DNA from: CALDTK01 sp965213735
GTDB taxonomy: Bacteria; Bacteroidota; Bacteroidia; Chitinophagales; Saprospiraceae
Assembly: GCA_965213735.1 (NCBI GenBank)
Contig: CBDCAB010000005.1
Coordinates: 1,550,001-1,614,000 of the forward strand
Direction: 5' to 3'
DNA length: 64,000 bases
Part shown: positions 61,137-64,000 of the stretch, piece after piece
Position numbering within the stretch: the first letter of the stretch is position 1
Layout of the letters: every line of letters begins with the position of its first letter
Translations under genes and position numbers: made by a program
Notes under the pieces: model-generated
Told to the model about the DNA's origin: nothing
The model's input: the letters and a program-made list of their open reading frames with translations, nothing else
The model's database searches: none

Positions 61137-61319
61137 TTACGAACTTTGACGCACGTTGCGAGCAGTCTGAGTCTTCAGCTGTTGAAAACGCTTCGCAATA
61201 TTTCGCTTTTTAGTGGTGGTCAGGGTGGACGTCTGGGGGAGGGGAATGACTACAGGACGGTAGCTAACGGTACTCCCATCATCGCAGGTAAAGGATCTAA
61301 CTTTTTGATTTTTAGACAT
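61137..61319 (-). CDS. Small basic protein
   Basis: 60 residues from ATG 61319 (an ATG at 61352 would add 11): MSKNQKVRSFTCDDGSTVSY, then RPVVIPLPQTSTLTTTKKRN and a basic helical end. No family recognised. It lies between the two 218-bp repeats and directly upstream of the 62-residue gene. DNA or RNA binding is possible from charge only. Confidence 0.4.
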   Translation of the reverse strand: MSKNQKVRSFTCDDGSTVSYRPVVIPLPQTSTLTTTKKRNIAKRFQQLKTQTARNVRQSS

Positions 61320-61611
61320 GTACGCAGATTTGTGAAGGTCGTGTGCGAACATAATGTATACTCGCCTTCCAAAAGCGGCCAGATTTTGTAGTTTTCAATA
61401 GAGCACCCAGTATGGGTACTGCGTGGCCGATTCCCAAGTGTATCTCGCGTCCATACTCCGGAGTGAAAATTTACGTATCGACTTCAGCGACATCAACGCT
61501 GACAAACCTCACCACATCTTTATCGGGTTGTGGCTAGCCCGCTGCGTCGAACATGCTGATTTGGCTATGCTAAGGCCTAAAAAAGATGGCCCAGCCGCTT
61601 ATAAAGCGACA

Positions 61612-61829
61612 GGGCCTGTGATCGTTTTGAGTAGTTAGCTAGTCGGCCTGCTTTTCGCTACTCTCCGTCTTGCCTGAGTGATGGCGGGGTGGCTCATCAC
61701 GCAGGGCTCTGACGTGGTGAAGTGGGTCGGAGCTGTATGCCTTTCGTGACACCGTGAGGGGCTTGCTGTGGATCTTCTCGTAGCGTTTGTAGAAGGTTTC
61801 TAGCCGAGCGCGGGCGGCTTCGGTCATAG
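61612..61829 (-). repeat. 218-bp direct repeat, copy 2
   Basis: Partner of 60915-61132. It begins with gggcctgtgatcgttttgag and ends at ggtcatag, just upstream of the 62-residue gene's start. Confidence 0.92.
61639..61827 (-). CDS. Small basic protein, copy 2
   Basis: The encoded 62 residues are identical to those at 60942-61130. This copy has no small gene upstream; instead about 150 bp separate it from the membrane-protein gene that ends at 61978 on the same strand. It may be the third gene of a unit with that membrane protein, or a relic of recombination between repeats. Confidence 0.45.
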   Translation of the reverse strand: MTEAARARLETFYKRYEKIHSKPLTVSRKAYSSDPLHHVRALRDEPPRHHSGKTESSEKQAD

Positions 61830-61977
61830 TAAGTTGTTGATTCAGAGGGACATGTGAAAACAGCGCGTTCGCTGTAGTTGCGAATATAACAACGTAGCAA
61901 ACATGTGTCCAGGTTCGTTGATATACTTGCTTAACGGTGCTTTAGGCTAATTTGGCTATCCGAAGTAGGTGATTGAC

Positions 61978-63186
61978 CTACACCCCCTCAGACTTCCAAT
62001 TACCTGCCAACTTGCGCCGTTCGAGCTCAACCCACAGCGTCTTATAGAGCGTAAGCGGTCTGCCAAGAGGAATACTTCGCGAGGTGTAAATTGGCAAGAA
62101 AAGGTCGGTTTGGTCAGTCTCCGTTCCGAAAATGCCTGGTTCAGAACAATCCACACTGATTGCACCTACAATGTATTCGCCGTCAAAAATTGGATATGAC
62201 GCGATGCTTCGGACATTGGAACCCGCACCACTCTTACTAAAGTAATTCCGAATTCTGGTTCGAGTAGGAGCATCGAAATTATCTAGTGCGAATTCTCGAG
62301 TGTCCTCATGGGTTGAACTGTTGCCAGTAAGGTAAGCTTCAGGTGCGCCGGGTAGCACTAGTTTCCCGTCATCGTCTCCATTTACAGGTAGAACAAATAG
62401 GGCATCGGGAATAGGTTGCGTTGCCTTAAAATTGGCCACTGTTGAGTCTTCAGCAAGTAACCGTAAAGCCTGAGGTAAGATCAGGATTGAATCATTTGCA
62501 AGCATTTGTTTGTCAGTAGCACAGAAGCGGGCACAGCCGTCATTTTCGACAGGTCGAAAGTGGCGATGATCAAGGTGATTAAATTGATCGCTTGTGATGC
62601 CGAACATGATGCTTCCACCATAAACAGCAGGCCTTGTGGCACCACGGCACTGGCGGGAGTAATCACGGGCAAGTTTAATCACGTGACCCAATGCAATTTC
62701 TAAGTGCTCACCAAGTTCTCTTATTGAATTGTAAAGCTCCTTGTCATTAATATTTGCAGAATCATAGTTCTCGAATTCGTATGAATCTAAATCTTTGAAT
62801 TGATCATATGGTAGCTGAATCGAATCATGATTGACAGACAGCACCCAGTCAATTGAGGGCTCTAATGTGCGCAGGCGATCTCTACTTTTTTGTTCAAGCC
62901 GCTGTTCGCGTATTCGTACATAATTGAGGCTAAGAAATGTGAGAGCTACAGTTCCAATCACAAGCAGAACCCAAAACCGCTCACGATCGAGTGGGAGAGC
63001 CAAATCAAATACCCAATCAGCTGCAAAGGCATGAAAAATTGCTTCTGGACCGAAGAGTGCTACTACAACAGGTACCGACACAGGTGCTGATGCCGCTAGA
63101 ATTGCAAAAGCATGCGGATGACGGTGATAAAGCTTATCGGCCCAAAATGTCAAGCGCTCCGGCCAAGATTTAACGGTATTGTCCAT
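61978..63186 (-). CDS. Membrane protein with C-terminal GAF-like domain
   Basis: 402 residues. Two membrane helices (about 25-50 and 70-92) are followed by a coiled segment (YVRIREQRLEQKSRDRLRTL), a ~120-residue region of unknown type and a GAF-like domain near 250-385. The latter has an SIASYPIFDGEYIVGAISVD motif, typical of GAF folds that bind small ligands. No kinase, cyclase or HTH domain is attached. It is the main cargo of the insertion beside xylA. Role unknown; ligand sensing at the membrane is the inference. Bases 63187-63548 hold no gene I can support. Confidence 0.6.
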   Translation of the reverse strand: MDNTVKSWPERLTFWADKLYHRHPHAFAILAASAPVSVPVVVALFGPEAIFHAFAADWVFDLALPLDRERFWVLLVIGTVALTFLSLNYVRIREQRLEQKSRDRLRTLEPSIDWVLSVNHDSIQLPYDQFKDLDSYEFENYDSANINDKELYNSIRELGEHLEIALGHVIKLARDYSRQCRGATRPAVYGGSIMFGITSDQFNHLDHRHFRPVENDGCARFCATDKQMLANDSILILPQALRLLAEDSTVANFKATQPIPDALFVLPVNGDDDGKLVLPGAPEAYLTGNSSTHEDTREFALDNFDAPTRTRIRNYFSKSGAGSNVRSIASYPIFDGEYIVGAISVDCSEPGIFGTETDQTDLFLPIYTSRSIPLGRPLTLYKTLWVELERRKLAGNWKSEGV

Positions 63187-63548
63187 GTGAAATATATTTT
63201 ATCGTGATGTGGCATCCATAATTCAGAAAAAGTGGAGGTGGTTTAAATGTGACGTTGAGCTAAGGTAGTTTACTAATAGAGATGTAACACGAATGCGGTT
63301 GAAAAGGATCAGGGGGCCATACGCGAAGATAGGACGCTGGAATGACAGCAGTCCATACCGTCGGCTGAGCGATAAAATATGTGAATATGTTCATCGCTAG
63401 AGTTGTGACGCGGCCATCTATCAACGCACCCTCTAAGGCAGTTTCGTTTGGACACATTCCCATCACTCTCCCTCGTTAAAATTATAATTTACTTGGTGCT
63501 GGCTCACAATCTAGCCTTCAAATGCTCTCAATAAGCCAAGCGATCATT

Positions 63549-64000
63549 TTAAACATACCTCCCCACCACATTTTCAGCCCATTCCTGCCGCCCGCTGATG
63601 GCAGCAATGTCTCCACCCGCAAGTTGGGCAAGCGAGGCTAAGTCCAATTGGCCCGCCGCAAAAGCCTTCCCATCGCCACTGTCAAAGCTGGCGTACCGCT
63701 GCTGTACGAAGGCAGAGAGAATACCTTCATCTAATAAAGCTTGCGCGGCCAGTAAAGCTCGAGCAAAGGCATCCATCCCACCGATGTGGGCATAGAATAG
63801 GTCTGCTGGATCAGTAGAATTGCGGCGCAACTTTGCATCGAAGTTGATGCCTCCCGAGACAAGTCCTCCCTGCTCGAGAATAACCCGCATCGCCAGCATC
63901 AGCTCGCGGGGATCATTCGGAAACTGATCTGTGTCCCAACCATTTTGCGCATCACCCCGGTTGGCATCGATGCTGCCGAGCAAACCTGCACGCGACGCTA
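63549..64000 (-). CDS. xylA: Xylose isomerase, C-terminal part (cut by window edge)
   Basis: Interconverts xylose and xylulose (and glucose/fructose). The visible ~150 residues carry the family pattern: GLLGSIDANRGDAQNGWDTD (metal-binding Asp and substrate region), then GGINFDAKLRRNSTDPADLF, HIGGMDAFARALLAAQALL and the C-terminal QEWAENVVGRYV. The frame is open to the window's right edge. Its last 111 bp are duplicated at 60791-60901. Confidence 0.93.
   Translation of the reverse strand, partial: ASRAGLLGSIDANRGDAQNGWDTDQFPNDPRELMLAMRVILEQGGLVSGGINFDAKLRRNSTDPADLFYAHIGGMDAFARALLAAQALLDEGILSAFVQQRYASFDSGDGKAFAAGQLDLASLAQLAGGDIAAISGRQEWAENVVGRYV

Noticed and set aside
61423..61638. Plus-strand frame of 71 codons between the 218-bp repeats
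   Set aside because: GTG start without a ribosome-binding site, ends inside the repeat, and the opposite strand carries the better gene pair nearby; not supported.

Overview
The window reads as a chromosomal segment of a free-living member of the Bacteroidota, most like the Saprospiraceae/Lewinella group (inference). Evidence: several secreted proteins end in type IX secretion (T9SS) sorting domains; promoters of the TTG-N19-TAnnTTTG type are visible; one regulator is a membrane-anchored AraC protein of the kind common in this phylum; base composition is near 50% GC. No rRNA, tRNA, CRISPR array or replication origin was recognised.

Layout. 1-2262: start of hisS and a T9SS cargo gene. 2353-7760: an accessory stretch with an IS4-family element inserted in a GC-rich dispersed repeat, a decayed ParE/RelE-type toxin-antitoxin pair, a lipoprotein gene with a broken paralogue, glutaminase, a decayed higBA pair and repeats. 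7777-24834: mostly housekeeping genes: pheS, an O-antigen ligase-like protein, kdsD, recQ-aroQ, rnpA, radC, a beta-propeller T9SS protein, a metal ABC permease fused to a DtxR-like repressor tail, rbfA, recG, the L25 ribosomal protein gene and an omega-amidase-like hydrolase. 24835-26200: hairpin repeat arrays around a DUF559 nuclease gene. 26501-33292: NlpC/P60 lipoprotein, adk, obgE, a monooxygenase-like protein, two OmpA-family proteins and a long repeat block. 33410-39901: a likely redox-signalling operon (cNMP-binding histidine kinase, acyltransferase, response regulator/thioredoxin-reductase-like fusion) divergent from egtB-egtD (ergothioneine synthesis). 40212-45080: secreted and lipoproteins of unknown role, an AraC-type membrane regulator and a hypothetical gene. 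45081-53830: a stack of insertions. 53833-59469: the hut operon (hutH-hutU-hutI-hutG) for histidine degradation. 60115-64000: a secreted protein, a 2.65-kb insertion and the 3' part of xylA.

The most striking structure is the same at two loci. At hutG and at xylA, foreign DNA lies just beyond the 3' end of a metabolic gene, and an orphan copy of that gene's 3' end sits at the far side of the insert, next to the gene's presumed original neighbour. At hutG this has happened three times in a row: two near-identical T9SS genes, then a 6.5-kb island. The island carries an AbiE-like toxin-antitoxin pair (toxin with an in-frame stop), an AT-rich two-gene module of unknown function (soluble protein with a frameshift in a short A-run, plus a multi-pass membrane protein), and the apparent C-terminal remnant of a tyrosine recombinase at its edge. 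At xylA the 111-bp copies are almost identical, so that event looks recent; its cargo is a duplicated 62-codon gene, another small gene and a membrane protein with a GAF-like domain. This pattern fits elements that integrate into gene 3' ends and is the best candidate here for something undescribed.
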